Below, one piece after another: positions 1 to 9,863 of a stretch of DNA of 64,000 nucleotides. Location of the stretch: the NCBI RefSeq assembly GCF_900129585.1, contig NZ_FQWF01000004.1:62001-126000 (forward strand), given 5' to 3'. Source of the DNA: Flavobacterium micromati (GTDB lineage Bacteria > Bacteroidota > Bacteroidia > Flavobacteriales > Flavobacteriaceae). The notes beneath the pieces were generated by a model. It ran no database searches. It was not told the DNA's origin and worked only from the letters and a program-made list of their open reading frames with translations. The first letter of the stretch is position 1; the number at the start of each line of letters is the position of its first letter. The position numbers and the translations under genes were made by a program.

Positions 1-1
1 A

Positions 2-997
2 TCTTTTTTAGATAAAACATTACTCTGGATTCGGGGTAATCTTTTTATTCCTGACGCACGTGTTTTTTGGGTAAAACCTTCTGTGTCTTTTTTAGAGAAA
101 TACATTTTAGAAAATAATATTGATACTATAATTACTTCTGGACCGCCGCATAGTTTGCATCTTATTGGATTAGAACTTAAAGAGAAATTAAATGTAAAAT
201 GGTTTGCCGATTTTCGAGATCCGTGGACAACTATCGGCTATCATAAAACATTGCGGTTGTCTAGTTTTGCAGCTAAAAAACACAGGGCCTTAGAACAGCA
301 AGTTTTGAATACTGCCGATACAATTATCGTAACTAGTAAAACAACTAAAACTGAGTTCCAAGCAATTACTAATAAACCTATTGCTGTAATAACAAATGGT
401 TATGATACTGAAAAAGTGGAGCAACAAACCATAGATTCTAAATTTAGTTTAGCGCACATTGGTTCTTTTCTTTCGGAGCGAAATCCATTAATTTTATGGG
501 AAAGTTTGGTTGAATTAATAAATGAAATTCCTGATTTTAAATCGCATTTAGAGATAAAATTAATAGGAGCTGTGAGTCAGGAAGTTTTAGAAACTGTCAC
601 AAATTATAAGCTAGATTCTTATCTGAATAATTTAGGTTATGTATCGCATAACGAAGCCATTGCGCACCAGAGGAAATCGCAGGTTTTACTTCTTATCGAA
701 ATTGATTCTGAAGATACTAAAAGTATTATTCCAGGAAAACTATTTGAATATATGGTTTCTGGTCGTCCAATTATTGCAATTGGTCCTCAGGATTCTGATT
801 TTGCTGAAATAATTACGAATACAAACACGGGAGTGTTTTTTAAATATTCAGAGAAATTGAAATTAAAAAGTGTAATTTTGGACTTTTACAATCAGTTTTT
901 AGAAGGGAAATTACAATCAAGTGGGGTGGGTTTGCAAAAATATTCCAGAAAAAGTTTGACCAAAGAATTGGCACAATTGCTCAATTCTACTTTCTAA
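2..997 (+). CDS. Glycosyltransferase, 5' end outside window
   Basis: The frame is open from base 2 to the stop at 997, so the GTG at 83 is internal and the true start lies before the window. The visible 331 residues look like the C-terminal part of a GT-B fold (GT4-like) glycosyltransferase: a short stretch with DFRDPW in the N-terminal half, then the nucleotide-sugar binding half with PGKLFEYMVSGRPI near the end, which carries the Glu typical of these enzymes. It probably transfers a sugar during surface polysaccharide or O-antigen assembly on the cytoplasmic face of the membrane. A flippase gene starts 26 bases downstream on the same strand, which supports this. Donor and acceptor cannot be told from sequence. 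Confidence 0.8.
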   Translation, partial: SFLDKTLLWIRGNLFIPDARVFWVKPSVSFLEKYILENNIDTIITSGPPHSLHLIGLELKEKLNVKWFADFRDPWTTIGYHKTLRLSSFAAKKHRALEQQVLNTADTIIVTSKTTKTEFQAITNKPIAVITNGYDTEKVEQQTIDSKFSLAHIGSFLSERNPLILWESLVELINEIPDFKSHLEIKLIGAVSQEVLETVTNYKLDSYLNNLGYVSHNEAIAHQRKSQVLLLIEIDSEDTKSIIPGKLFEYMVSGRPIIAIGPQDSDFAEIITNTNTGVFFKYSEKLKLKSVILDFYNQFLEGKLQSSGVGLQKYSRKSLTKELAQLLNSTF

Positions 998-1023
998 GCT
1001 CAATACATAACTTTAAACTTTTC

Positions 1024-2487
1024 ATGGGAATAGTATTAAATCAGTCTTTAAAGAATACAATTATTACATATTTGGGTTTTGGTATTGGCGCCATAAATAC
1101 ACTTTATTTATATCCGGTTCTTCTTGGTGCTACTTTTTATGGATTAACAAATTACATAACCTCTTGCGCAAATGTCATTATGCCGCTTTTTGCAATTGGT
1201 ATGCAAAATTCATTAGTGAAGTTTTATTCTCAGTATAAAACTATTGATGAAAAATCTCGATTTTTATCTTTTACAGTTTTGTTTCCGCTGGTACTAATAA
1301 TTCCAATGCTATTAATTTCACTTTATTTTTATGATGAAATTTTATATTTTCTTTCGAAAAAAAATGAAATAGTAAAATATTACGTCTGGTTGATTCCTTT
1401 TATAGGTTTATGCATGGCTTATTTCGAAATTTTTTACGCTTGGGCAAGAGTTCACATGCATTCGGTTTTTGGAAATTTCGTAAAAGAAGTGGGACTACGA
1501 TTATTTTCATTACTGTTATTAATTGCTGTCAATTTTGACTGGCTTACTGTAGAAGGGTTTGTTTACGCGACTGCTGGATTATATTTTTTGGCTTTTTTAG
1601 TAACAATGTTTTATGCTTTTGGAATTCAAAAACCTACTTTTCAATTTGCCATGCCTTCAAATTCTAAAGAGATATTAACTTATACCTTTTACATTATCTT
1701 ATCGGGAAGCGTAGCTAATTTATTGCTTGATGGCGATAAAATAATGTTGAATCAATATATGATTATTGATAATATTGCTTTCTATTCCATTGCCACATTC
1801 ATAGCATTAGTAATTTCAGTTCCAAGTCGAGCCATGCACCAAATTGTGTATCCCATCACTGCTAAATTAATGCACGAAAATAAGTTTGAAGAGCTAAATG
1901 TTTTGTACAAAAAAACTTCTATTAATTTGCAAGTAGTTGGAGGTTACGTAATGTTGGGGATTTTTGTTAATATTAATCAATTGTATGCAATGATTCCAAA
2001 AGAATACAGCGGTGGACTTCTAGTTGTGTTTATGATTGGTATTTCTAAATATTTTGACTTGATTTTAGGTAACAACAATGCCATTATTTTTAATACAAAG
2101 TATTATAGGGCAGTATTATTCTTGGGTGTTCTTCTTGTTGCTGTAGCCATTGGACTTAATATGTTATTTATCCCTCTTTACGGAATTATGGGATGTGCTT
2201 TTGCGACATTATTGTCAATAACTTTGTATAGCGTTGCAAAGTTGTTATTTGTAGTTAAAAGATTGCACTTATATCCGTTTACGGCTCAAACACTCTACTC
2301 GATAATAATTACTTTTATACTATTTATATTGTTTTATTTCTGGGAATTTCCTTTTACTCCAGTGCTTTCTATATTTTTAAAAGCACTTTTAATTACCTTA
2401 ATATACGTTTATATTAATTACAAGTTTGTTATTTCTACTGAAATTAATGAAGCTATTGATTTTGTATTAAATAAAATTAGAAAGTAA
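1024..2487 (+). CDS. Polysaccharide flippase, Wzx/MOP type
   Basis: This 487-residue protein is hydrophobic along its whole length, with about 12 to 14 predicted membrane segments, and starts directly with the first of them (after MGIVLNQSLKNTIITYLGFG). Length, segment spacing and the internal DGDKIMLNQY stretch fit the oligosaccharide flippases of the MOP/MATE superfamily, which move lipid-linked glycans across the inner membrane. It follows the glycosyltransferase by 26 bases and probably shares its transcript. The ATG at 1024 is the first start after the previous stop. Substrate specificity cannot be read from sequence. Confidence 0.85.
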   Translation: MGIVLNQSLKNTIITYLGFGIGAINTLYLYPVLLGATFYGLTNYITSCANVIMPLFAIGMQNSLVKFYSQYKTIDEKSRFLSFTVLFPLVLIIPMLLISLYFYDEILYFLSKKNEIVKYYVWLIPFIGLCMAYFEIFYAWARVHMHSVFGNFVKEVGLRLFSLLLLIAVNFDWLTVEGFVYATAGLYFLAFLVTMFYAFGIQKPTFQFAMPSNSKEILTYTFYIILSGSVANLLLDGDKIMLNQYMIIDNIAFYSIATFIALVISVPSRAMHQIVYPITAKLMHENKFEELNVLYKKTSINLQVVGGYVMLGIFVNINQLYAMIPKEYSGGLLVVFMIGISKYFDLILGNNNAIIFNTKYYRAVLFLGVLLVAVAIGLNMLFIPLYGIMGCAFATLLSITLYSVAKLLFVVKRLHLYPFTAQTLYSIIITFILFILFYFWEFPFTPVLSIFLKALLITLIYVYINYKFVISTEINEAIDFVLNKIRK

Positions 2488-2666
2488 ATATTTCAATTTT
2501 TGCGATATAGGTAACTTTGCCAAGAGGATTTAGTTTACCTGGTAGATGCTTTATGATCAAACGTTAAAATTCAAATATCACTAAAAGTGGGTATTGTCCT
2601 TGCTTATGTTTTCCTTTATTTTTGTCAATGCTAATAAAGCTATAATTGATTAAAAGTTCAATAATA

Positions 2667-2957
2667 ATGGAAATGAAAAATGTAAGTACTGATAACTTTA
2701 AGAAATTTTCAATAATGCTAGCTAACAAGCTGAAAAGCGGATTTGTAATTGTAGAACAAAATGATAAGTTGCCTTATGCCGTTTTAAAAAAGGAAGGAAA
2801 TAAAATAGATCATATTTCAAATTTTTTTATTTGCTGTTTGACTTTAGGTGTTTGGTCAGTTGTTTGGATTTATAACACTCAAGTTTTGTCTAAATCAAAA
2901 ACAATATTGATTTCTATTGACGAGGATGGAAATACATTTGAAGATAAATGTTTTTAA
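2667..2957 (+). CDS. Small protein with one hydrophobic segment, function unknown
   Basis: The open frame can be extended to a TTG at 2646, but the ATG at 2667 (MEMKNVSTDN) is the better start, giving 96 residues. The N-terminal part is charged and soluble. Near residues 50-70 a hydrophobic stretch (FFICCLTLGVWSVVWIY) resembles the short membrane segment of small DUF4234-like proteins, but it is not enough for a family call. It stands alone between a flippase and an outer-membrane protein gene. No function can be assigned. Confidence 0.6.
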   Translation: MEMKNVSTDNFKKFSIMLANKLKSGFVIVEQNDKLPYAVLKKEGNKIDHISNFFICCLTLGVWSVVWIYNTQVLSKSKTILISIDEDGNTFEDKCF

Positions 2958-3008
2958 ACTACCTTAGCTCTAATAACTTTAATTAATTGTTAACAAAAAT
3001 CATTTTTT

Positions 3009-3794
3009 ATGAAAAGAAAACTACTATCCCTCGTAGCGATTTTATTTACTATTTCGATTGCTTATTCACAATCTAAATCCTCTGCTTATTCAGCACGTTC
3101 TGGCAATCAGATTGACGATATTAAAAAAAATAATGTAAAAATCAGTTTGACCAGTTTGATTTTTAGTAACTTTCAATTACAATATGAAAGAAGTCTTACG
3201 AAACGGATTGGTGTTGTAGTAGGATATAGCTTTATACCTAAAGGAGGTGTACCGTTTCAATCTCAAATAAATGATTTAACTTCTGATAGCGAGGACACTC
3301 AAGGTATTTTTGAAAATGCGGAGCTAGGTTACAGAGCATTTACTCCTGAAATTCGTTTCTATTTAGGGGAAGGATATGGGAAAGGTTTTTACATCGCGCC
3401 TTTTTATAGAAATTTGCGATATGATATTTCAAAAGTTAATTTTGAATTTTCCAGCGATTTCGTACCGGGTGAAGAAAATCTTGAAATGGGAGGTGAGCTC
3501 ACAGCTAATACCTTTGGACTACAGTTTGGAGCTCAATTTAATTTAGGAAAACACATTATTTTAGACTGGTGGATTGTAGGGCCTCATTATGGTAATTCTA
3601 AAGGAGATTTTGTAGGCAGGACCGCTAGAAATTTAACCCCATTTGAACAAAGGGAGTTACAAAGTGAATTAGATGAGATTGAACTTCCTTTTGGAGATAT
3701 TGAAGCCAAAGCCAATCAAAATGGTGCTACTATAAAAATAAGCGGACCATGGGGAGGAATTAGAAGTGGAATCAGTTTGGGATATAGATTCTAA
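3009..3794 (+). CDS. Outer-membrane beta-barrel protein, DUF3575-like
   Basis: The protein has 261 residues. A signal peptide (MKRKLLSLVAILFTISIAYSQ) ends at about residue 21. The mature part has alternating beta strands (NVKISLTSLIFSNFQLQYER, GVVVGYSFIPKG, FYIAPFYRNLRYD) and ends in the aromatic residue of GISLGYRF, the usual outer-membrane insertion signal. The pattern of an early 'NFQLQYERSL' strand fits the DUF3575/outer-membrane beta-barrel group of Bacteroidota. It is monocistronic and ends at a bidirectional terminator shared with uvrA. The function is unknown beyond an outer-membrane location. Confidence 0.75.
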   Translation: MKRKLLSLVAILFTISIAYSQSKSSAYSARSGNQIDDIKKNNVKISLTSLIFSNFQLQYERSLTKRIGVVVGYSFIPKGGVPFQSQINDLTSDSEDTQGIFENAELGYRAFTPEIRFYLGEGYGKGFYIAPFYRNLRYDISKVNFEFSSDFVPGEENLEMGGELTANTFGLQFGAQFNLGKHIILDWWIVGPHYGNSKGDFVGRTARNLTPFEQRELQSELDEIELPFGDIEAKANQNGATIKISGPWGGIRSGISLGYRF

Positions 3795-3810
3795 CCCAAC
3801 ATAAAAGATA

Positions 3811-3852
3811 AAAAAGGCCGATAAATCATGTTTGATTTATCGGCTTTTTTTA
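3811..3852. terminator. Bidirectional intrinsic terminator between barrel gene and uvrA
   Basis: A perfect 12-bp stem (3817-3828 with 3833-3844, GCCGATAAATCA) and a 4-base loop are flanked by A-rich DNA on the left and a T run on the right. It can therefore stop the barrel gene transcript on + and the uvrA transcript on -. The right T run overlaps the uvrA stop codon. Confidence 0.85.
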
Positions 3853-6639
3853 TTTTTTTAAAGCAGCTTTTAAATATGTGCCTGTAATTGATTTTTTATT
3901 TTTAATAATCTCCTCTGGGGTTCCTACTGCTAATAATTTTCCTCCATTTTCTCCACCTTCAGGGCCTAAATCAATAACCCAGTCGGCACATTTTATCAAG
4001 TCAAGATTGTGTTCTATTACAATTATAGAATGTCCTTTCTCAATCAACGCATCAAAAGATTTCAATAATTTCTTGATATCGTGAAAATGAAGTCCAGTTG
4101 TAGGTTCATCAAATACAAAAAGTGCTTTTTCTTTTGTAGCACCTTTTACTAAAAACGAAGCTAGTTTTATACGTTGCGCCTCGCCACCAGAAAGCGTCGA
4201 GGATGATTGTCCTAATTGTACATAACCTAATCCAACATCTTGTAAAGGCTGTATTTTTTGTATGATTTTTGCTTGTTTATGAGTCGAGAAAAAGGCTATA
4301 GCATCATCAACAGTCATTGTTAGAATATCGTGAATGTTTTTCCCTTCAAAGGCTACTTCCAATACTTCTTTTTTAAATCTTTTACCGTTGCAAGTTTCAC
4401 ATGGCAATTGAACATCAGCCATAAATACCATTTCTACATTTATGGAGCCTTCGCCCTTGCACGTTTCGCAACGGCCTCCATCAACATTAAAAGAAAAATG
4501 TTTAGCTTGATATCCTCTTATTTTCGAAAGCTTTTCTCTGGCATATAATTCTCTAATGTCATCATAAGCCTTGATATACGTTACAGGATTCGAACGCGAA
4601 CTTCTACCTATAGGATTTTGATCAACATATTCAATATGTTTTATTTGTGAAAATGAACCTGTCATTTCAGTGAATTGACCGGCTTTTTCGCCTACATTTT
4701 CTAATTTTTTTTGCATCGCCGGAAACAAGATTTTCTTCACCAGCGTACTTTTTCCGCTTCCTGAAACTCCTGTAATCACCGTTAAAACATCAAGTGGAAA
4801 TGTGACATCAATATTTTGAAGATTGTTTTCTCTAGCACCTTTAATTTCGATATGATTTTTGAAAGTTCTTCGTTTTTTTGGAACCGAAATTTCTAAATCT
4901 CCATTTAAATATTTTGCTGTGAGTGAGGTGGCTTTTAATATTTCTTCATATGACCCTTGAGCAACTAGATTTCCACCTAAAGTACCCGCTTCAGGACCTA
5001 TGTCAATAATCATATCAGCGGCTTTCATTATATCTTCGTCGTGCTCTACCACAATAACAGTATTACCCAAATCCCGCAATGAAAGCAATACTTTGATTAA
5101 TCGCTCCGTATCTTTTGGGTGTAAACCAATGCTTGGTTCGTCTAAAATATACATCGATCCCACTAAACTACTCCCTAATGAAGTGGCAAGATTAATACGT
5201 TGTGACTCGCCACCAGAAAGTGTCGCAGAATTTCTATTTAACGTTAGATAATCTAAGCCAACTTCTGTTAAAAAAGACAATCGGTTATTGATTTCTAACA
5301 ATAAACGTTTGGCAATTTGCTTTTCATAAACATCTAATTCAATATTCTGAAAGAAAGTAACCAAATGTTTAATTGGTAAATCGACTAAATCTGAAACTGT
5401 TTTAGAATTAATTTTAACGTAAGAAGCCTCTATTCGTAAACGTTTTCCTTTGCAAGAATAACATTTCGTTTTACCTCGGTAACGAGATAGCATTACACGA
5501 TTTTGTATTTTGTAATTTTTTGCATCTAGCTCTTTAAAAAAAGCATTCAGTCCTTGAAAATATTCGTTTCCGTTCCAAATTAATTCTTTTTGTTCTTCGG
5601 ATAATTGGAAGAACGGTTTGTGGATTGGAAAATCAAACTTGTATGCTTTATTAACTAATTCATCTCTATAATAACTCATGCTTTCTCCGCGCCAAGGAAA
5701 AATTGCATTTTCAAAAACAGACAAAGTAGTATTTGGCACCACTAACTCAGCGTCGATACCTATAATATTTCCATAACCTTCGCATACGGGGCAAGCGCCA
5801 TAAGGATTATTGAAACTAAATAAATGAACATTTGGCTCTAAGAATGTGATGCCGTCCAATTCAAAATTATTGGAATATGAGTATTTTTTATCTGAATTCA
5901 ATTCCTGCAAAAAGCAAATTCCTTTTCCTTCAAAAAAAGCAGTTTGTACCGCATCAGCAAGACGGTTATAAAACTCTTCTTCTTCCTTTACGACAATTCG
6001 GTCAACAATCAACAGAATTTCATTTTTGTCCAATGAATCTGGTAAGTCATCTAGACGAACCATTTCGTTATTGACTAAAATTCGGGCGAAACCTTGCTGC
6101 AAAAGAACTTTTAATTTGTCTTCTAATTTTCTTCCTTCTTCTAAATGGATAGGAGCTAGAAGCAACCATTTACTATCTAATTCAAAATTTTTGACATCAG
6201 AAACAACATCAGTAACCGTATTTTTTTTAACTTCGTGACCTGAGACTGGAGAATAAGTTCTTCCTATCCGGGCGAAAAGTAATTTTATGTAATCGTAAAT
6301 TTCTGTCGATGTTCCTACAGTAGATCTAGCGTTGGTTGTGTTTACCTTTTGCTCAATTGCAATTGCGGGCGCAATTCCCTTAATGTATTCTACTTTTGGT
6401 TTGTCTAATCTGCCTAGAAATTGTCGGGCGTAGGAAGACAAACTTTCTACATAACGACGCTGCCCTTCAGCATATAAAGTATCAAAGGCTAAACTTGATT
6501 TTCCAGAACCGGAAAGACCAGTAATCACTACTAATTTATTACGTGGGATGGCAACATCAACATTTTTTAAGTTATGGACTTGCGCTCCTTTTATTATGAT
6601 ATTTTTCTTTGGATCTAATTGAGAAAGGTCAACTTGCAT
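3850..6639 (-). CDS. uvrA: Excinuclease ABC subunit A
   Basis: This is the damage-recognition ATPase of nucleotide excision repair. From the ATG at 6639 ([13 protein letters not shown]) it has 929 residues, close to the usual 940. The frame reaches 6702, but those 21 residues are not UvrA-like. Two ABC-type ATPase modules are present: Walker A GLSGSGKS near residue 41 and GVSGSGKS near 622, each with a signature ([16 protein letters not shown]) and a Walker B (ILDEPS, VFDEPT). Paired CxxC sites for structural zinc are seen: CPVC with CYSC near residues 281 and 391, and CETC with CETC near 723 and 747. The gene is single and is divergent from the sugar regulator. Confidence 0.97.
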   Translation of the reverse strand: MQVDLSQLDPKKNIIIKGAQVHNLKNVDVAIPRNKLVVITGLSGSGKSSLAFDTLYAEGQRRYVESLSSYARQFLGRLDKPKVEYIKGIAPAIAIEQKVNTTNARSTVGTSTEIYDYIKLLFARIGRTYSPVSGHEVKKNTVTDVVSDVKNFELDSKWLLLAPIHLEEGRKLEDKLKVLLQQGFARILVNNEMVRLDDLPDSLDKNEILLIVDRIVVKEEEEFYNRLADAVQTAFFEGKGICFLQELNSDKKYSYSNNFELDGITFLEPNVHLFSFNNPYGACPVCEGYGNIIGIDAELVVPNTTLSVFENAIFPWRGESMSYYRDELVNKAYKFDFPIHKPFFQLSEEQKELIWNGNEYFQGLNAFFKELDAKNYKIQNRVMLSRYRGKTKCYSCKGKRLRIEASYVKINSKTVSDLVDLPIKHLVTFFQNIELDVYEKQIAKRLLLEINNRLSFLTEVGLDYLTLNRNSATLSGGESQRINLATSLGSSLVGSMYILDEPSIGLHPKDTERLIKVLLSLRDLGNTVIVVEHDEDIMKAADMIIDIGPEAGTLGGNLVAQGSYEEILKATSLTAKYLNGDLEISVPKKRRTFKNHIEIKGARENNLQNIDVTFPLDVLTVITGVSGSGKSTLVKKILFPAMQKKLENVGEKAGQFTEMTGSFSQIKHIEYVDQNPIGRSSRSNPVTYIKAYDDIRELYAREKLSKIRGYQAKHFSFNVDGGRCETCKGEGSINVEMVFMADVQLPCETCNGKRFKKEVLEVAFEGKNIHDILTMTVDDAIAFFSTHKQAKIIQKIQPLQDVGLGYVQLGQSSSTLSGGEAQRIKLASFLVKGATKEKALFVFDEPTTGLHFHDIKKLLKSFDALIEKGHSIIVIEHNLDLIKCADWVIDLGPEGGENGGKLLAVGTPEEIIKNKKSITGTYLKAALKK

Positions 6640-6795
6640 AAAAACATTAATTTGCACAAAAGTAATCAATTTTAAACGGACTGAAAGTATAGAACAACTC
6701 ACAATTAATGATTAAAATACTGCGTTATCGGCGTTTTTAAAACTTGTATGGTTTTTATGGACAGTGACTGCTCAATTTATCCTACTTTTATATTT

Positions 6796-6803
6796 ATTTT
6801 TGA
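6796..6803 (+). promoter_or_regulatory. Possible minus-7 box of the Y_Y_Y/HTH regulator gene
   Basis: TATTTTTG matches the Bacteroidota minus-7 consensus TAnnTTTG and lies 21 bases before the TTG start at 6825. No clear minus-33 TTTG is seen at the expected distance. Confidence 0.4.
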
Positions 6804-6824
6804 AAAACTAACAACTCTCAACCA

Positions 6825-9626
6825 TTGAAAGCATTACAAAATATTTATATTTTATTACTGTCAATTTCTGCGTTCTCTCAAGAATTGCCACCAATTAGTA
6901 AATATCCCTCAACACTTTATGAAGCGGGAAATCAAAACTGGATGATCTCACAGGACGAGAATAATTATCTTTTTTTTGCTAATAATGAGGGTTTGTTGGA
7001 GTTTAACGGTTCGGTGTGGGAACTTTATCCCTCACCAAACGAGACTATTTTACGCTCAGTAAAAGTGATTGGAGATAAAATTTATACTGGTTGTTACATG
7101 GATTTTGGTTTCTGGGTCCGAGAAGCAAATGGTAAACTAAAATACACTTCGCTTGCAAAAAAAATTCAAAATAAAATTCTTGATGATGAACAGTTTTGGA
7201 ATATTTTAAATTATGACCAATGGGTAATTTTTCAATCCCTCAACCGAATTTATATTTATGACACTAAAACAGCAGTTTTTAAGATCATATCCCCGAAAAG
7301 TGAAATCACCAAATCCTTTAAAACAAAAAACGCACTTCTTTTTCAAACTATAAAGGAGGGACTTTTTGAAATTGAAAGTGGTAAAGAACGATTGCTATCA
7401 GATAATGAAATTTTGAAAAGTAATAAAATTGTCAATATTTTCAACATTGATGAAGGACTTTTAATCCAAACGCAACGCAAAGGATTTTATAAACTAATTT
7501 TAGGGAATTTGACAAAGTTTGATACTGATGCCGATGCTGATTTAGCGGCAAGTAGCGTCTACAGTTGTCAATTATTGTCAGATGGAAGTTTTGCAATAGG
7601 TACAGTTTCCAACGGAATTTTTATTTTAAAAAGTGACGGAACAGTAAAGTACCATATTACTCAAAATAGAGGTTTAAGCAATAATACCGTGCTCTCCATA
7701 TACGAAGATGCTGATAAAAATATTTGGGCGGGATTAGATAATGGTATCAATTGCATCAACCTCAATTCTCCAATACAAAGTTATGTGGATGATACTGGAA
7801 TTTTGGGAACAGTATATACCTCTAAGTTGCACAACGGTAAATTGTATGTAGGAACCAATCAAGGTTTATTTTTCAAAAATTATAAAACTAACGATGAATT
7901 TAAATTCATAAATGGAACTAAAGGCCAAGTTTGGTCTTTATTTCAATACGATGGAACGCTTTTTTGTGGTCATGATTCTGGGACTTTTGTTGTTGACAAT
8001 GGAATTGCAAAAAATATATTTTCGAGATCAGGAACGTGGAAGTTTGAAACGGTGCCAAATCAGAAGGGTTTCATAATGCAAGGAAATTATTTTGGTATTT
8101 CAGTGCTTTCTAAAATTGATAATGAGTGGGTTTTTAGAAATAAAATTATTGGATTTGACTACTCATCTAAGTATTTTGAAATCAGTCGGAACTTAGAAGT
8201 TTATATAAGTCATGAATATAAAGGTGTTTACAGATTAGAATTAGACAGTGAATTATTAAAAGCAAAACGCTTTACTACCTATACAAGTCCTAGTAAAGGC
8301 AAAAATGCCAGTTTGACAAAATTTAATAATGCTATTTATTATGCAAACAAAAAAGGAATATTCAAGCTGAACGAGAAAACGAAGCAGTTTGTTAAAGATC
8401 CATTATTAAGTTCGGTTTTTGAGCAAGATCAATACGTTTCAGGGAAATTGATTGTCGATAATTCAAATAAAATATGGTTGTTTTCAAAAAATTATATTCA
8501 TTATTTCTCAGTCAGTAAATTGAGCAATCAACTAAAACAAAATATAATTCCTATTCCTGCCTCGTTGACTAATTCAATGTTAGGTTACGAAAATATCACT
8601 CAAATTTCAAATTCTGATTATTTGATCGGAACTACAAATGGGTACTATATTTTAAATCTTAATGATTTAAGTTTTAAAAATTATAAAATTTCGATTACAT
8701 CAGTTGTAACAAATAAACAGAATGAAAATTACAGCAACCAATCTATTTTATCAAAAGGAGTTTTTCATTTTGATGACAATAACATCATTATCAATTATAC
8801 AGTACCTGATTTTAATAAGTATATAAATGTTGAATTTCAATATTTACTAGAAGGTTTTCAAGAAGAGTGGAGTGAATGGAATTCAAAAACAACAGTTAGT
8901 TTTAAAAATTTGCCGCCGGGTAATTACATTTTTAAGGTGCGATCTAAATTAGCAAATTCTACTGCAAGCGAGGCTGTTGTTTACTCGTTTACGGTAGAGA
9001 AACCGTGGTATTGGTCTACTCTTGCCTTAGTCTTTTATTTTATTTTTCTAATAATAATGAGTCGTTTTATTCATAAGGCATATAAAAATTATTACCAAAA
9101 GCAAAAGGAAAAGCTAATTGAAGAAAATAATTTGTTACTTGAGATAAAAGAGCTTGAAAATGAACAGCAAGTTATGAGAATTAGAAATGAGCAATTGTCG
9201 ATTGACGTTGATATTAAAAATAGAGAGTTGGCAGTTTCGACTATGAGTTTGAATAGTAAAAATGAGTTATTAACCTTTATTAAAGACGATTTAAAGAAAA
9301 CATCCGAAGGAGGAAATAGAAGTATCAAGTCAGTGATTTCTACCATCACTAAAAATATTTCTGAAGGCGATAGCTGGAGTGTTTTCAAAGATGCTTTTGA
9401 CAGTACTGACAAAGATTTTCTTAAAAAAATGAAAGTCGCGCACCCCACCTTAACCCCAAATGATTTACGATTATGCGCTTACTTACGACTAAATTTATCG
9501 TCTAAGGAGGTCGCTCCCTTATTAAATATTTCAGTTCGCAGTGTTGAGATTAAACGTTATCGTTTGCGAAAAAAGATGGAATTAACGCACGAAGAAGGAT
9601 TAGTTGATTATGTTTTATCTGTATAG
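6825..9626 (+). CDS. One-protein sugar sensor/regulator: propeller, Y_Y_Y, LuxR-type HTH
   Basis: The protein has 933 residues and probably starts at a TTG, since the upstream frame has a stop at 6801 and the next ATG is about 40 codons in and would remove the signal peptide (MKALQNIYILLLSISAFSQ). Residues 20-640 carry repeated beta-propeller blades (for example SIYEDADKNIWAGLDNGI). A triple-tyrosine (Y_Y_Y) domain follows at about 650-728 with LPPGNYIFKVRS. Next come one membrane helix at about 732-750, a coiled coil at 755-820 and a helix-turn-helix at 870-933 (LSSKEVAPLLNISVRSVEIKRYRLRKK). This is the membrane-spanning SusR-like architecture: the periplasmic part senses oligosaccharide and the cytoplasmic HTH acts on DNA. 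No histidine kinase or receiver domain is present. Its position just before susC implies control of the glucan locus. Confidence 0.85.
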   Translation: MKALQNIYILLLSISAFSQELPPISKYPSTLYEAGNQNWMISQDENNYLFFANNEGLLEFNGSVWELYPSPNETILRSVKVIGDKIYTGCYMDFGFWVREANGKLKYTSLAKKIQNKILDDEQFWNILNYDQWVIFQSLNRIYIYDTKTAVFKIISPKSEITKSFKTKNALLFQTIKEGLFEIESGKERLLSDNEILKSNKIVNIFNIDEGLLIQTQRKGFYKLILGNLTKFDTDADADLAASSVYSCQLLSDGSFAIGTVSNGIFILKSDGTVKYHITQNRGLSNNTVLSIYEDADKNIWAGLDNGINCINLNSPIQSYVDDTGILGTVYTSKLHNGKLYVGTNQGLFFKNYKTNDEFKFINGTKGQVWSLFQYDGTLFCGHDSGTFVVDNGIAKNIFSRSGTWKFETVPNQKGFIMQGNYFGISVLSKIDNEWVFRNKIIGFDYSSKYFEISRNLEVYISHEYKGVYRLELDSELLKAKRFTTYTSPSKGKNASLTKFNNAIYYANKKGIFKLNEKTKQFVKDPLLSSVFEQDQYVSGKLIVDNSNKIWLFSKNYIHYFSVSKLSNQLKQNIIPIPASLTNSMLGYENITQISNSDYLIGTTNGYYILNLNDLSFKNYKISITSVVTNKQNENYSNQSILSKGVFHFDDNNIIINYTVPDFNKYINVEFQYLLEGFQEEWSEWNSKTTVSFKNLPPGNYIFKVRSKLANSTASEAVVYSFTVEKPWYWSTLALVFYFIFLIIMSRFIHKAYKNYYQKQKEKLIEENNLLLEIKELENEQQVMRIRNEQLSIDVDIKNRELAVSTMSLNSKNELLTFIKDDLKKTSEGGNRSIKSVISTITKNISEGDSWSVFKDAFDSTDKDFLKKMKVAHPTLTPNDLRLCAYLRLNLSSKEVAPLLNISVRSVEIKRYRLRKKMELTHEEGLVDYVLSV

Positions 9627-9662
9627 GTGCATACTTTTTAGGTCAAAAAACTATACATTACC

Positions 9663-9678
9663 ACAACATTAACGTTGT
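9663..9678. promoter_or_regulatory. Imperfect 16-bp palindrome upstream of susC, candidate operator
   Basis: ACAACATTAACGTTGT reads the same on both strands except for one position per half. It sits about 200 bases before the susC start in the only long gap of the glucan locus, right after the regulator gene. Binding by that regulator is inference. Confidence 0.3.
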
Positions 9679-9807
9679 CGTTGCGGTTTTGCAAGTTTTT
9701 GTAAGGCGTTTAAAATCATAATTTCTTCTTAATTATCAGCTTCCAATTTTTAAATCAGCAATCAGATAGCCTTTTTTTTGCATTGTATGTTTTTTGTTGT
9801 GGTTCTA

Positions 9808-9841
9808 TTTGATTTATTATCAGTTCTTACTGTTAATTTTA
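9808..9841 (+). promoter_or_regulatory. Possible susC promoter
   Basis: TTTG at 9808-9811 is followed after 22 bases by TAATTTTA at 9834-9841, one mismatch from TAnnTTTG. The start codon is 23 bases further on. The match is weak but well placed. Confidence 0.35.
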
Positions 9842-9863
9842 TAATTCACAAAAAACACAAATT

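Noticed and set aside
6640..6702. Longer N terminus for UvrA
   Set aside because: The extra 21 residues do not resemble UvrA. The ATG at 6639 gives the normal start.
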